NCBI GenBank assembly: GCA_023419535.1
Contig: JAEZXX010000072.1
Coordinates: 1 to 64,000 of the forward strand
DNA from: Pseudomonadota bacterium
GTDB lineage: Bacteria; Pseudomonadota; Alphaproteobacteria; Rhizobiales; Rhizobiaceae
Length of the DNA: 64,000 nt
Direction: 5' to 3'
Below are positions 16,850-25,792 of the stretch, piece by piece (within the stretch, counting starts at the first letter, position 1; each line of letters opens with the position of its first letter). Made by a program: the position numbers and the translations under genes. The notes under the pieces were generated by a model. It searched no databases and was not told the DNA's origin. It was given only the letters and a program-made list of their open reading frames with translations.

Positions 16850-17026
16850 TATATCGTCAGCCATTCCCGCCTCTCGGATGCTGCCAGGACCGATCATCGG
16901 TCTGCCGCATCCACCGCATCGCCGAACGTCTTTAGAGCTTCAGGCCTGCAGTCCCTCCCCCGAATGTTTCCCGTGTCCCCGGGCCCCGTGCCGGGCCGTG
17001 CGGGACGCCAGCCCGCACGTGAAAAG

Positions 17027-18292
17027 ATGCCCGAGATCAAGCTCCAGGACCTCAAGAACAAGACCGCGGCCGAGCTCGTCGCCTTCGCCGAGGAGAACGA
17101 GGTCGAGAACGCCAGCGTCCTGCGCAAGCAGGAGCTGCTCTTCGCGATCCTGAAGCGCCTCGCCGCGCAGGACGTCGACATCATCGGCGAAGGCGTGGTG
17201 GAGATCCTGCAGGACGGCTTCGGCTTCCTGCGCTCGCCCGAGGCCAACTACCTGCCCGGCCCGGACGACATCTACATCTCCCCCTCCCAGCTCCGCCGCT
17301 TCCAGCTGAAGACCGGCGACACGGTCGAGGGGCAGATCCGCTCCCCCAAGGACGGCGAGCGCTACTTCGCCCTCCTCAAGGTCAACACGATCAATTTCGA
17401 CGACCCGGAGAAGATCCGGCACAAGAGCCATTTCGACAATCTGACGCCGCTCTACCCGAACGAGCGGTTCAAGATGGAGAACCCGGACCCGACGAAGAAG
17501 GACATGTCGGCCCGCGTCATCGATCTGGTCGCGCCGATCGGCAAGGGCCAGCGCGCGCTGATCGTCGCGCCGCCGCGCACCGGCAAGACGGTGCTCCTGC
17601 AGAACATCGCGCAGTCGATCACCACCAACCACCCCGAGTGCTACCTCATCGTGCTCCTCATCGACGAGCGCCCCGAGGAGGTGACCGACATGCAGCGCTC
17701 GGTGAAGGGCGAGGTCGTCTCCTCCACCTTCGACGAGCCGGCCACGCGCCACGTGCAGGTCGCCGAGATGGTGATCGAGAAGGCCAAGCGTCTCGTCGAG
17801 CACGGGCGCGACGTCGTCATCCTGCTGGATTCCATCACCCGCCTCGGCCGCGCCTACAACACGACCGTCCCCTCCTCCGGCAAGGTGCTGACGGGCGGCG
17901 TCGACGCCAACGCGCTGCAGCGCCCCAAGCGCTTCTTCGGCGCGGCGCGCAACATCGAGGAGGGCGGGTCCCTCACCATCATCGCGACGGCCCTGATCTA
18001 CACCGGCAGCCGCATGGACGAGGTGATCTTCGAGGAGTTCAAGGGCACGGGCAATTCCGAGATCGTCCTCGACCGCAAGGTCGCCGACAAGCGGACCTAC
18101 CCTTCGATGGACATCCTCAAGTCCGGCACGCGCAAGGAGGACCTCCTGGTCCCGCGCGCCGATCTGCAGAAGATCTTCGTCCTTCGCCGCATCCTCTCGC
18201 CGATGGGCACCACCGACGCGATCGAGTTCCTCATCGACAAGCTCAAGCAGACGAAGTCCAATTCCGACTTCTTCGATTCCATGAACACCTGA
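17027..18292 (+). CDS. rho: Transcription termination factor Rho
   Basis: 421 residues from the ATG at 17027 (MPEIKLQDLKNKTAAELVAFAEE); the 21 codons upstream are not family-like. Hexameric RNA helicase that terminates transcription at unstructured C-rich RNA. Domains: N-terminal helical bundle, cold-shock RNA-binding fold with QDGFGFLRSPEANYLPGPDDIYIS, then the RecA-type motor with Walker A APPRTGKT (about residues 181-188), LIDERPEEVTDM and the R loop VPSSGKVLTGGVDANAL. The 237-bp leader may host autoregulation, but no element is recognisable. Its usual partner mnmE does not follow. Confidence 0.98.
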   Translation: MPEIKLQDLKNKTAAELVAFAEENEVENASVLRKQELLFAILKRLAAQDVDIIGEGVVEILQDGFGFLRSPEANYLPGPDDIYISPSQLRRFQLKTGDTVEGQIRSPKDGERYFALLKVNTINFDDPEKIRHKSHFDNLTPLYPNERFKMENPDPTKKDMSARVIDLVAPIGKGQRALIVAPPRTGKTVLLQNIAQSITTNHPECYLIVLLIDERPEEVTDMQRSVKGEVVSSTFDEPATRHVQVAEMVIEKAKRLVEHGRDVVILLDSITRLGRAYNTTVPSSGKVLTGGVDANALQRPKRFFGAARNIEEGGSLTIIATALIYTGSRMDEVIFEEFKGTGNSEIVLDRKVADKRTYPSMDILKSGTRKEDLLVPRADLQKIFVLRRILSPMGTTDAIEFLIDKLKQTKSNSDFFDSMNT

Positions 18293-18310
18293 CCGGGATC
18301 GGGACGGTCC

Positions 18311-18811
18311 ATGTCCGAGCCGCTGCTTCCCGATTCCGTGCGCCGCGTCGAGATCGACGCGGCGACGAAGGGCCTGCCGGTTCGCATCGTGCGGACCGAG
18401 ACCATCGCTCGCACGGCGCAGGAGGCGGCGCAGGCGGTCGGGGCGCAGGTCTCCCAGATCGTCAAGAGCCTCGTCTTCCGGGGGCGGACCAGCGGCGACG
18501 CGATCCTCCTCCTGATCGCGGGCGACCGGCGCGTCGACGAGCGCAAGGCGGCGGCTTTCGCGGGCGAGCCGATCGAGCGGCCCGATGCCGCCTTCGTGCG
18601 CGAGGCGACGGGCTTCGCCATCGGCGGCGTCTCGCCGCTGGGCTCGTTGAAGCCGCTCCGGATCGCGATCGACGCCGGCCTTCTCGAGGAGGAGGTCGTC
18701 TGGGCGGCCGCCGGCTCGCCCTACCACGTCTTCGAGGCCCGTCCGGCGATGCTGGCCGAGGCGGTGCAGGCGAGCGTCTCCGACCTCACCGAAGCCGCAA
18801 CGCCCGGCTGA
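18311..18811 (+). CDS. YbaK/EbsC-type aminoacyl-tRNA deacylase
   Basis: 166 residues, 18 bases after rho. YbaK/ProX-domain proteins hydrolyse mischarged aminoacyl-tRNAs in trans. Core motifs: QIVKSLVFRG (with the conserved Lys), LLLIAGDRRVDERKAA, the glycine loop TGFAIGGVSPLG, and VWAAAGSPYHVFEA near the C-terminus. The exact tRNA target cannot be read from the sequence. Close spacing suggests co-transcription with rho. Confidence 0.88.
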   Translation: MSEPLLPDSVRRVEIDAATKGLPVRIVRTETIARTAQEAAQAVGAQVSQIVKSLVFRGRTSGDAILLLIAGDRRVDERKAAAFAGEPIERPDAAFVREATGFAIGGVSPLGSLKPLRIAIDAGLLEEEVVWAAAGSPYHVFEARPAMLAEAVQASVSDLTEAATPG

Positions 18812-18836
18812 GGTCCTGCGCCGGGCCCGGCGGACC

Positions 18837-19478
18837 TCAAAACTCGATGCCCTTCTGGGCCTTCACGCCCGAGCGGAACGGGTGCTTGACCGCCTCCATC
18901 TCGGTCACCAGATCGGCGATCTCGATCAGTTCGTCCTTGGCGTTGCGCCCGGTGACGACGACGTGCTTCATCTCCGGCTTCTCGTCGCGCAGGAAGGCGA
19001 CCACCTCCTCGATCGGCAGATAGTCGTAGCGCAGCACGATGTTCAGCTCGTCCAAGACGACGAGCTGGTGCTCCTCGTCGAGAATCAGCGCCTTGGCCAT
19101 GTCCCAGGCCTGCCGGGCGGCCGCCAGATCGCGCTGCCGGTCCTGCGTCTCCCAGGTGAAGCCGTCGCCCATGGCGCTGATCGTCACCTCGCCGGGGAAG
19201 CGGTCCAGCGCATGGCGCTCGCCGGTGTCCCACTTGCCCTTCACGAACTGGACGATGCCGACCTTCATGCCGTTGCCGAGCGCGCGGAACACGAGGCCGA
19301 AGGCGGCGGTGGACTTGCCCTTGCCCTTGCCCGTGTGGACCATCACCAGGCCCTTCTCGCGGGTCTTGGTCGCCACGATCTTGTCGCGCGCGGCCTTCTT
19401 CTTGCGCATCTTCTCGGCGTGACGCGCGTCCATCTCCGCCTCGGTCATGTTGAGCAGAAGGGGGCTTTTCTCGGCCAT
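18837..19478 (-). CDS. cobO: Cob(I)yrinic acid a,c-diamide adenosyltransferase
   Basis: 213 residues. CobO transfers the adenosyl group of ATP to reduced cobalt in corrinoids. The P-loop HTGKGKGKSTAAFGL (about residues 52-66), GIVQFVKGKWDTGE, VVLDELNIVLRYDYL and VVTGRNAKDELIEIADLVTEM are signatures of the CobA/CobO family. It is the last gene of the riboswitch-controlled cobalamin operon: its ATG overlaps the cobN stop by one base. It converges with the YbaK-type gene. Confidence 0.95.
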   Translation of the reverse strand: MAEKSPLLLNMTEAEMDARHAEKMRKKKAARDKIVATKTREKGLVMVHTGKGKGKSTAAFGLVFRALGNGMKVGIVQFVKGKWDTGERHALDRFPGEVTISAMGDGFTWETQDRQRDLAAARQAWDMAKALILDEEHQLVVLDELNIVLRYDYLPIEEVVAFLRDEKPEMKHVVVTGRNAKDELIEIADLVTEMEAVKHPFRSGVKAQKGIEF

Positions 19479-22400
19479 CAGGCGGATTCCTCGAGAGTGA
19501 GGCCCATGCGGGCCGAGTTGGAGCGGGGATGCCAGAAGCCGCGCGCGACAGCCTCGGCGAGGCGCGCGCGCAGCGCCTCGAAGGCCCGCGGATTGGCCTC
19601 GCGCAGGAAGGTGGCCACCGCCTCGTCCTCGACGAAGGCCGCGTGGACGAGGTCGAAATGGTGGCTGGCCACCGCGTCGGTCGTCGCGGCGAAGCCGAAG
19701 AGCATGTCGACGCTGGCGGCGATCTCAAAGGCCCCCTTGTAGCCGTGGCGCATGGCGCCGGCGATCCATTTCGGGTTCACCACGCGGCCGCGGACGATGC
19801 GCGCGACCTCGTCCGACAGCGTGCCGATCCTCGGGCTCTCGGGCCGAGAATGGTCGTTGTGGTAGAGCGAGGGCGCGGTGCCCGCGAGCGCTTCCACGGC
19901 GGCGGCCATGCCGCCCTCGAACTGCCAGTACTCGTCGGAATCGAGGATGTCGTGCTCGCGGTTGTCCTGGTTCTGGACGACGGCGTCGAGCCCGGCGAGG
20001 CGCGTTTCGAAGGCTGCGCGCGCCGGCGTGCCCTCCGCGCCATTCCCGTAGGCGTGGGCGCCGGTCGCCAGATAGGCCTCGGCGAGATCGGCGCGGGTGC
20101 TCCAGCGTCCGGTTTCCAGCACCGCCTCCAGGCCCGCGCCGTAGCCGCCGGCCCGCGCGCCGAAGATGCGCGTGCCGGCCTGCGCCCGTGCCTGCGCCTC
20201 GCTCCGGCCCGCGGCGACCAGCGCGGCGGCCTCCTCCCGCATGCGGGCGGCGATCGGATTGTCCTCCTCGTCCTCGTCGAGCGCGCCGATCGCGCGCATG
20301 GCCTTGTCGAAGAAGGCGATCTGCTCGGGAAAGGCGTCGCGGAAGAAGCCGGAGATGCGCAGGGTGACGTCGACGCGCGGGCGGCCGAGGGCCGCGGGCG
20401 GCACGATCTCGAAGCCGGTGACGCGCCGGGACGCCGGGTCCCAGACGGGTTTGGCGCCGATCAGCGCGAGCGCCTGCGCCAGATCGTCCCCACCGGTTCG
20501 CATGTTGGACGTGCCCCAGACCGAGAGGCCGATGGCGCGGGGCCATTCGCCGTGGTCCTGCAGGTGACGGCGCACCAGGAGCTCGGCGGATTTCTTGCCC
20601 AGGTTCCAGGCGGTCTGGGTCGGCACGGCGCGGGTGTCGACCGAATAGAAGTTGCGCCCGGTCGGCAGCACGTCCGGGCGCCCGCGCGTCGGCGCGCCGG
20701 AGGGCGAGGGCGGCACGAAGCGGCCTGACAGGCCCGCGAGCAGCCCGTCGATCTCGGCACGCCCGCAGGCGAGGATCGAGGGACGGAGACGCGTTTCGAC
20801 GTCGGCAAGGACTGCGGCTGTGGAGGACCAGGCGGGATCGGGCGCGATCGTGCCGTCGATCAGCCCGCGCGCGAGGGCTTCGAGGCGCTCCACCGTATCG
20901 CCCGTCGAGCGCCACGGGGCGGTGGACAGGCTCTGGAGTAGATGGGGACGGGCGCTGGTCCAGGGTGTCGAGAAGACGCAGTCGAGGGGGTCGAAGGTCG
21001 CGGCCTTCAAGCCCTCATCCGCCCTTCGGGCACCTTCTCCCGGGACGGGAGAAGGGGGCGCCTTATCTTGGACCATCGAACCCTCCGTCGCAGGCGAAGC
21101 CGAGGGAGAAGGCGAATAGGCGGACGCTGCCCACTTCTCCCCTGTGGGGAGAAGGTCCCGGCAGGGGGATGAGGGCCTGCAGGGCGCATCGTCCGTTGTG
21201 TTCCCCGACAGCACGTCCGCCGCGAGCGCCCGCAGAAGCGACCCCTCGCCTGCCTCCAGCCCGCGCGGCAGCCGTGCGAGCGCGAGCGTCAGGCTGGTCA
21301 GGAGTTCGCCCTGCGGCGCGCGGCCGAAGACGTGCAGGCCGTCGCGGATCTGCAGCTCCTTCAGGTCGCAGAGCCAAGCGTCGATGGTCTGCAGCGCCTG
21401 CGCCTCGTCGGCCCCGTCCGTGATCCCGGCGTCCTTTCCGATGCCGCTGTCGCGGACCAGATCGAGGATCTGCCGTTCGAGCTTCGCGGTGCGGCGCGCG
21501 TCGGAGCCGGCCGCCTCGTAATATTCGTCGACGAGCGCCTCCAGGTCGGCGAGCGGCCCGTAGGTCTCGGCGCGGGTCAGGGGCGGGGTCAGATGCGAGA
21601 CGATGACGGCCGAGGTCCGGCGCTTGGCCTGCGTGCCCTCGCCCGGATCGTTGACGATGAAGGGGTAGAGATGCGGCAGGGGGCCGAGAAGCGCCTCGGG
21701 CACGCAATTCTCCGACAGCGCCATCGCCTTGCCGGGCAGCCATTCCAGATTGCCGTGCTTGCCCATGTGCACCACGGCGTGCGCGCCGAATTCCTCCCGC
21801 AGGAAGGCGTGGAAGGCGATGTAGTGGTGCGGGGGATAGAGCTCCGGGTCGTGATAGTCGTCCCTAGGGTCCACGGCCCGGCCGCGCGCCGGCTGGATGC
21901 CGACGAGAATTGTCCCGAAGCGCGAGACGGGCAGCGCGAAGCCCTGCCCGGTGAAGAACGGGTCCTCCTCCGGCGCGCCCCAGCGGGCGGTCACGGCCTC
22001 TCGGATCGTGGCCGGCAGCGCGTCGAAGAAGGGGCGATAGGCGTCGAGCGGCAGCATCTCGCGGATCGTGCGACCCTTCCATCCGGCCGGCGTCGGGCCG
22101 TCCAGAAGATGCGCCATCAGAGCCGCGCCGGTCCGGGGCGCGTCGCCGACGTCGTAGCCCGCCCGGCTGAGGGCTCCCAGCACCTCGACCGTGCCGGCCG
22201 GCGTGTCGAGGCCGACGCCGTTGCCGATCCGGTCGTCGCGGCCGGGATAGTTGGCAAGGACGATGGCGATGCGGCGCTCGCGCGCCGCCGTCTCCCGCAG
22301 CCGCGCCCAGGCTGCGGCGAGCTTGGCCGTGAAGGCGATTCGGTCCGGCACCGGCTCGTGGGCGACGATGTCGATCTGGCACATCTCGTCCCATTCGCCC

Positions 22401-23377
22401 GCCGACTTGAAGGCGATGGCGCGGGCGAGCACGCGGCCGTCGAGTTCCGGCAGGCCGACATTCATGGCGAGGTCGCGCGCGGTGAGCCCGCGCGGGTTCG
22501 CCGCCCACGCCGCTTGGCTGATGCCGGCGAGCACCGCTTGGAGGACGACGGCGCCGCCCTCGTCGAGCACGGTGGGCTTGGGCGCGCCCGGCGAGGAGAC
22601 GGCGAAGCCCGTGCAGTTCACGACGACCGAGGGCGGCGTTTGCGCGAAGATCGCGCGGACGGCCGCCTCGCAGTCGGCATCCTTGAGGCTCGCGACGAAG
22701 ACCGGGAGCGGCGCGAGCCCCTCGGCCTCCAGCGCCTCGCACAGGGCGTCCACCGCCTGCGTCTGACCGCTCTGGACGAGGGCGCGATAGAAGACGACGG
22801 CCGCGACGGGGCGGTCCTCGGAAGATGTCTCACGTGAGACGAGACGGCCGGCCTTGGGCAGCGGCCTCGGCTCGGGCGGCCATTCGCCGCCCTCCATGAC
22901 CGCCTTCGCCGCGTGCAGGAACCCCTCGGCATTGTCCGGCCCGCCGGAGGCGAGGTGCCGCCAGAGGCGGTCCCGCACGTCGAGCGGCACGGTGTTGAAC
23001 CGGTCGAGGCCGGGGTCGGGCTTGTCGTCGCCCGGCATGACGGCGAGCGCGATGCCGTGGGCCTGCGCCTGAGACAGGAGCGCCTCCAGCCCGTAGGGCC
23101 AGTAGGTCGCCCCGCCGATGATGCGAAGGACGATCAGCCTGGCGTGCCGCGCCGTGCGCTCGGCATAGGTGTCGATCGACAGGGGATGGGTGAGCTTCAG
23201 GAAGCTCGCCAGCCGCGTTCTGGGCGCGGCCTCGCCCAGCCGGCGCACGGCGAAGGCAAGGCTCGACAATTCGGTGTCCGCCGCCGAGAGGACGAGGAGA
23301 TCGCCCGGCGTCTGGCCGAGATCGATCGCCTCGCCGTCGTCAGTGATGGTCCCCTTGGCGGCGAGGAGCAGATGCAC
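19478..23377 (-). CDS. cobN: Cobaltochelatase large subunit CobN
   Basis: 1299 residues from a GTG at 23377 that directly abuts the cobW stop (TAG-GTG). CobN is the large subunit of the ATP-dependent chelatase that, with CobS and CobT, inserts Co2+ into hydrogenobyrinate a,c-diamide in the aerobic pathway. Recognisable are HMGKHGNLEWLPGKAMALS, GANPYSFEP-type Mg-chelatase H motifs and the C-terminal KWIAGAMRHGYKGAFEIAASVD. Around residues 730-790 the protein is interrupted by a Pro/Ser-rich segment encoded by two inverted palindromic repeats (21003-21055 and 21134-21188). A parS-like site lies at 22826-22841. cobS and cobT are not in the window. Confidence 0.93.
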   Translation of the reverse strand: MHLLLAAKGTITDDGEAIDLGQTPGDLLVLSAADTELSSLAFAVRRLGEAAPRTRLASFLKLTHPLSIDTYAERTARHARLIVLRIIGGATYWPYGLEALLSQAQAHGIALAVMPGDDKPDPGLDRFNTVPLDVRDRLWRHLASGGPDNAEGFLHAAKAVMEGGEWPPEPRPLPKAGRLVSRETSSEDRPVAAVVFYRALVQSGQTQAVDALCEALEAEGLAPLPVFVASLKDADCEAAVRAIFAQTPPSVVVNCTGFAVSSPGAPKPTVLDEGGAVVLQAVLAGISQAAWAANPRGLTARDLAMNVGLPELDGRVLARAIAFKSAGEWDEMCQIDIVAHEPVPDRIAFTAKLAAAWARLRETAARERRIAIVLANYPGRDDRIGNGVGLDTPAGTVEVLGALSRAGYDVGDAPRTGAALMAHLLDGPTPAGWKGRTIREMLPLDAYRPFFDALPATIREAVTARWGAPEEDPFFTGQGFALPVSRFGTILVGIQPARGRAVDPRDDYHDPELYPPHHYIAFHAFLREEFGAHAVVHMGKHGNLEWLPGKAMALSENCVPEALLGPLPHLYPFIVNDPGEGTQAKRRTSAVIVSHLTPPLTRAETYGPLADLEALVDEYYEAAGSDARRTAKLERQILDLVRDSGIGKDAGITDGADEAQALQTIDAWLCDLKELQIRDGLHVFGRAPQGELLTSLTLALARLPRGLEAGEGSLLRALAADVLSGNTTDDAPCRPSSPCRDLLPTGEKWAASAYSPSPSASPATEGSMVQDKAPPSPVPGEGARRADEGLKAATFDPLDCVFSTPWTSARPHLLQSLSTAPWRSTGDTVERLEALARGLIDGTIAPDPAWSSTAAVLADVETRLRPSILACGRAEIDGLLAGLSGRFVPPSPSGAPTRGRPDVLPTGRNFYSVDTRAVPTQTAWNLGKKSAELLVRRHLQDHGEWPRAIGLSVWGTSNMRTGGDDLAQALALIGAKPVWDPASRRVTGFEIVPPAALGRPRVDVTLRISGFFRDAFPEQIAFFDKAMRAIGALDEDEEDNPIAARMREEAAALVAAGRSEAQARAQAGTRIFGARAGGYGAGLEAVLETGRWSTRADLAEAYLATGAHAYGNGAEGTPARAAFETRLAGLDAVVQNQDNREHDILDSDEYWQFEGGMAAAVEALAGTAPSLYHNDHSRPESPRIGTLSDEVARIVRGRVVNPKWIAGAMRHGYKGAFEIAASVDMLFGFAATTDAVASHHFDLVHAAFVEDEAVATFLREANPRAFEALRARLAEAVARGFWHPRSNSARMGLTLEESA
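21003..21188. repeat. Inverted pair of palindromic intergenic-type repeats inserted in cobN
   Basis: Copy A (21003-21055) and copy B (21134-21188) are inverted relative to each other; each holds a CTTCTCCC...GGGAGAAGG hairpin and a CCTCATCCGCC-like tail. Copy B matches an intergenic copy at 35730-35784 at about nine bases in ten. They resemble RIME-type repeats of Rhizobiales. Both are translated in frame within cobN, adding about 60 residues. Confidence 0.8.
22826..22841. promoter_or_regulatory. parS-like palindrome (site 2, within cobN)
   Basis: TGTCTCACGTGAGACG, identical to site 1 except for the last base. Read in frame it encodes Val-Ser-Arg-Glu-Thr in CobN. Confidence 0.55.
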
Positions 23378-24457
23378 CTACTCGGCCGCCTCACTGAGGC
23401 GCGCCGCCAGCGCCTCGACCTGCATCCGGATCCGGTCCTCGGCGCCGTCGTCGAAGACCTCGTGCAGCGCGATCAGGACGAGGCGCGTCGTCCGAGCCTC
23501 GTCCTTGGCGAAGGGCCGGTCGAAATAGGTCGAGAAACGCGTGCCGACGCCCTGCACGACGAGGCGGGAGGGCTTGCCCTCCACCGCCGCGAAGCCCTTG
23601 GCGCGCAGGATGTCGTGGTGCTGGACGATGGTCTTCAGGCCCTCGACGAAGGCCTCCACGTTGGCGACCGGACCGCATTCGACGACGATCGATTCGAACT
23701 CGTCGTGGTCGTGATCCGCGCCGCCCTCGTGCTCCATCTCGTGATGTGACTGGCGCGAGGCGATGAGGTCCTCGGTGCCGGCCTTGAGGCCGAGCAGCAC
23801 ATCGGCGGGAAGCTCGCCGTTCTGCGCGGTCAGGATCGGCAGGGTGCGGCCGGCATGATCGGTGATCTCGCCCTTCACGCGCTCCAGATCCTCCGAGGAG
23901 ACAAGGTCGGCCTTGTTGAGAATCAGGAGGTCGGCGGCGCGGATCTGGTCCTCGAACAGCTCCTCCAGCGGGTTTTCGTGGTCGAGGCTCTCGTCCGCCT
24001 CGCGCGCCGCCTGCACGCGTGCCTCGTCCTCGGCGAAGCGACCGGCGGCGACCGCCGCCGCGTCGATCACGGTCACGACGCCGTCCACCGTCACCTGCGC
24101 CTTCACCTGCGGCCAGTTGAAGGCCGCGACGAGGGGCTGCGGCAGCGCCAGGCCCGAGGTCTCGATGACGATGTGGTCGAGCCGGTCGGCGCGCTCCAGG
24201 AGCTTTTCCATCGTCGGGATGAAGTCGTCGGCGACCGTGCAGCAGATGCAGCCGTTGGTCAGTTCGACGACGTCCTCCTCGCGGCAGGTCTCGACCCCGC
24301 AGCCCTTCAGGAGGTCGCCGTCGACGCCGAGATCGCCGAACTCGTTGATGATGAGCGCGATGCGCCGGCCGCCGGCGTTCTGGAGGAGGTTGCGGATCAG
24401 CGTGGTCTTGCCGGCCCCGAGGAAGCCTGTGACGACGGTGGCGGGAATCTTGTGCAT
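23378..24457 (-). CDS. cobW: CobW, cobalamin-pathway G3E GTPase
   Basis: 359 residues from the ATG at 24457 (MHKIPATVVTGFLGAGKTT); a GTG 12 bases upstream overlaps the cobU stop and is a possible alternative. G3E family metallochaperone: Walker A GFLGAGKT, the metal-binding CxCC loop NGCICCTVADDF, LLILNKADLV and a His-rich insert (HHEMEHEGGADHDHDEF). CobW is thought to deliver cobalt for the CobNST chelatase. It lies directly upstream of cobN within the riboswitch operon. Confidence 0.93.
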   Translation of the reverse strand: MHKIPATVVTGFLGAGKTTLIRNLLQNAGGRRIALIINEFGDLGVDGDLLKGCGVETCREEDVVELTNGCICCTVADDFIPTMEKLLERADRLDHIVIETSGLALPQPLVAAFNWPQVKAQVTVDGVVTVIDAAAVAAGRFAEDEARVQAAREADESLDHENPLEELFEDQIRAADLLILNKADLVSSEDLERVKGEITDHAGRTLPILTAQNGELPADVLLGLKAGTEDLIASRQSHHEMEHEGGADHDHDEFESIVVECGPVANVEAFVEGLKTIVQHHDILRAKGFAAVEGKPSRLVVQGVGTRFSTYFDRPFAKDEARTTRLVLIALHEVFDDGAEDRIRMQVEALAARLSEAAE

Positions 24458-24465
24458 TCGGGTTC

Positions 24466-25014
24466 TCACCCTTTCAGTGTCAGCGGCAGGCCTGCCGCAA
24501 TGAGCGTGACGTGGTCGCAGGCCTCTGCGACCATTTGGTGGAGCCGGCCGGAATGGTCGGCGAAGCGCCGCGCCATGGCGTTGGCCGGGACGATGGAGAG
24601 CCCGACCTCGTTGGAGACGAGGACGATCAGGCCGGGCGGGCGGGCTGCGAGCGTCTCCGTCAGGCGCCGCGATTGCCCTTCGACGTCTCGTTCGGCGAGC
24701 ATGAGGTTGGAGACCCAGAGCGTCAGGCAGTCGATCAGGATCGCGCGATCCTCCCGCGCCTCCTGGCCGATCGCCTCGACGAGGTCGAGCGGCGCCTCCA
24801 CCGTGCGCCAGGGCCTGCCCAGGGGAAGGCCGACCCGCCGCTCCCGGTGCTCGGCGATGCGGGCCGTCATCTCCTCGTCGAAGGCCTGGCCGGTGGCGAG
24901 ATAGACGGGCGCGAGCCCGCTCGCCTCGACCAGGCCCTCGGCGAAGCGGCTCTTGCCCGAGCGCGTGCCCCCGAGGACGAAGCGAAGGCCCTTGGTCCGG
25001 ACGCCCTCAGCCAA
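24466..25014 (-). CDS. cobU: Adenosylcobinamide kinase / GMP transferase (CobU/CobP)
   Basis: 182 residues from a TTG at 25014; no ATG is available before the P-loop. The bifunctional enzyme phosphorylates adenosylcobinamide and adds GMP during nucleotide-loop assembly. Motifs: FVLGGTRSGKSRFAE, VYLATGQAFDEEMTARIAEHRERR and ILIDCLTLWVSNLML, with LVSNEVGLSIVPANAMARRFAD. The start overlaps the end of hupE by eight bases, so it is translationally coupled. Confidence 0.93.
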   Translation of the reverse strand: MAEGVRTKGLRFVLGGTRSGKSRFAEGLVEASGLAPVYLATGQAFDEEMTARIAEHRERRVGLPLGRPWRTVEAPLDLVEAIGQEAREDRAILIDCLTLWVSNLMLAERDVEGQSRRLTETLAARPPGLIVLVSNEVGLSIVPANAMARRFADHSGRLHQMVAEACDHVTLIAAGLPLTLKG

Positions 25015-25645
25015 GGCCGACGAGCCCGAGCAGCTGTTCGCCGAGGATGATGCCGCCGGCGCCCGCGACCATTCCCCCGGTGACGCGCAGGCCGAAATTG
25101 TCGCGCGGGCTGCGGTTCCGGCCGAGAAGCGTCACGGCGACATGGCCGGCGGCGACGGCCACCGCGTACTGGATGGCCGCGAAGCCGACGAGATAGGCAA
25201 GGACCGCGTCGGTGCGCGCACCGACCACCGCCTCGCCATAGGCGTAGCCGTGGAAGAGACCGGCGACGGCAAAGAGCGCGGCCACACCTGGAAAGGCCAC
25301 CGGGCGGCCGGACAGCGCCAGAACGCCGATCGCGGCGACCGAGAGCGCGATGACGAATTCGGCGGCCGGAAGGTCGAGCGCCATCAGATGCAGGAGCGTG
25401 CCGAGGACGGTCGCGACGACGAAGACGAGCGGCGCGGCGAGGCGGTGGGGCGTGACGGCGGCCAGCAGGCCGACGCCGACGACGAAGGCGAGATGGTCGA
25501 GTCCGATCACCGGATGGGCGAGGCCCGACAGGAGGCCCTCGAAAAGGGTCTGCGGGGCCTCCCCGCCGCCCGGATGATGGGCGAAGGCGAGGGTCGGAAG
25601 AAGCGTGAGGGCGCCCGCGAGTGTGGGGCGGAGTGTGCGGTTCAT
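25007..25645 (-). CDS. hupE: HupE/UreJ family metal permease, candidate cobalt importer
   Basis: 212 residues from the ATG at 25645. A signal-peptide-like N-terminus ends in AFAHHPGG; six further hydrophobic segments follow, with the family signatures HPVIGLDHLAFVVGVGLL, HLMALDLPAAEFVIALSVA and FHGYAYGEA. HupE/UreJ proteins move Ni2+ or Co2+. The first-gene position behind a cobalamin riboswitch, upstream of cobU-cobW-cobN-cobO, argues for cobalt supply to B12 synthesis. The open frame continues upstream through the riboswitch but is not coding. Confidence 0.88.
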   Translation of the reverse strand: MNRTLRPTLAGALTLLPTLAFAHHPGGGEAPQTLFEGLLSGLAHPVIGLDHLAFVVGVGLLAAVTPHRLAAPLVFVVATVLGTLLHLMALDLPAAEFVIALSVAAIGVLALSGRPVAFPGVAALFAVAGLFHGYAYGEAVVGARTDAVLAYLVGFAAIQYAVAVAAGHVAVTLLGRNRSPRDNFGLRVTGGMVAGAGGIILGEQLLGLVGLG

Positions 25646-25792
25646 CGAAGGACAAGCTCCCGTGTCCTGAAGGTTCGGATGGGCGGGAGCGGCCACGACG
25701 CGTCGGCTGGCCGCGCGCCCGGCACGACGACCGGGGCGGCACGGAAGGCGAAGCTTCGTGCCCGGAACACCCCGTCCCGGCGACGTCATGCG

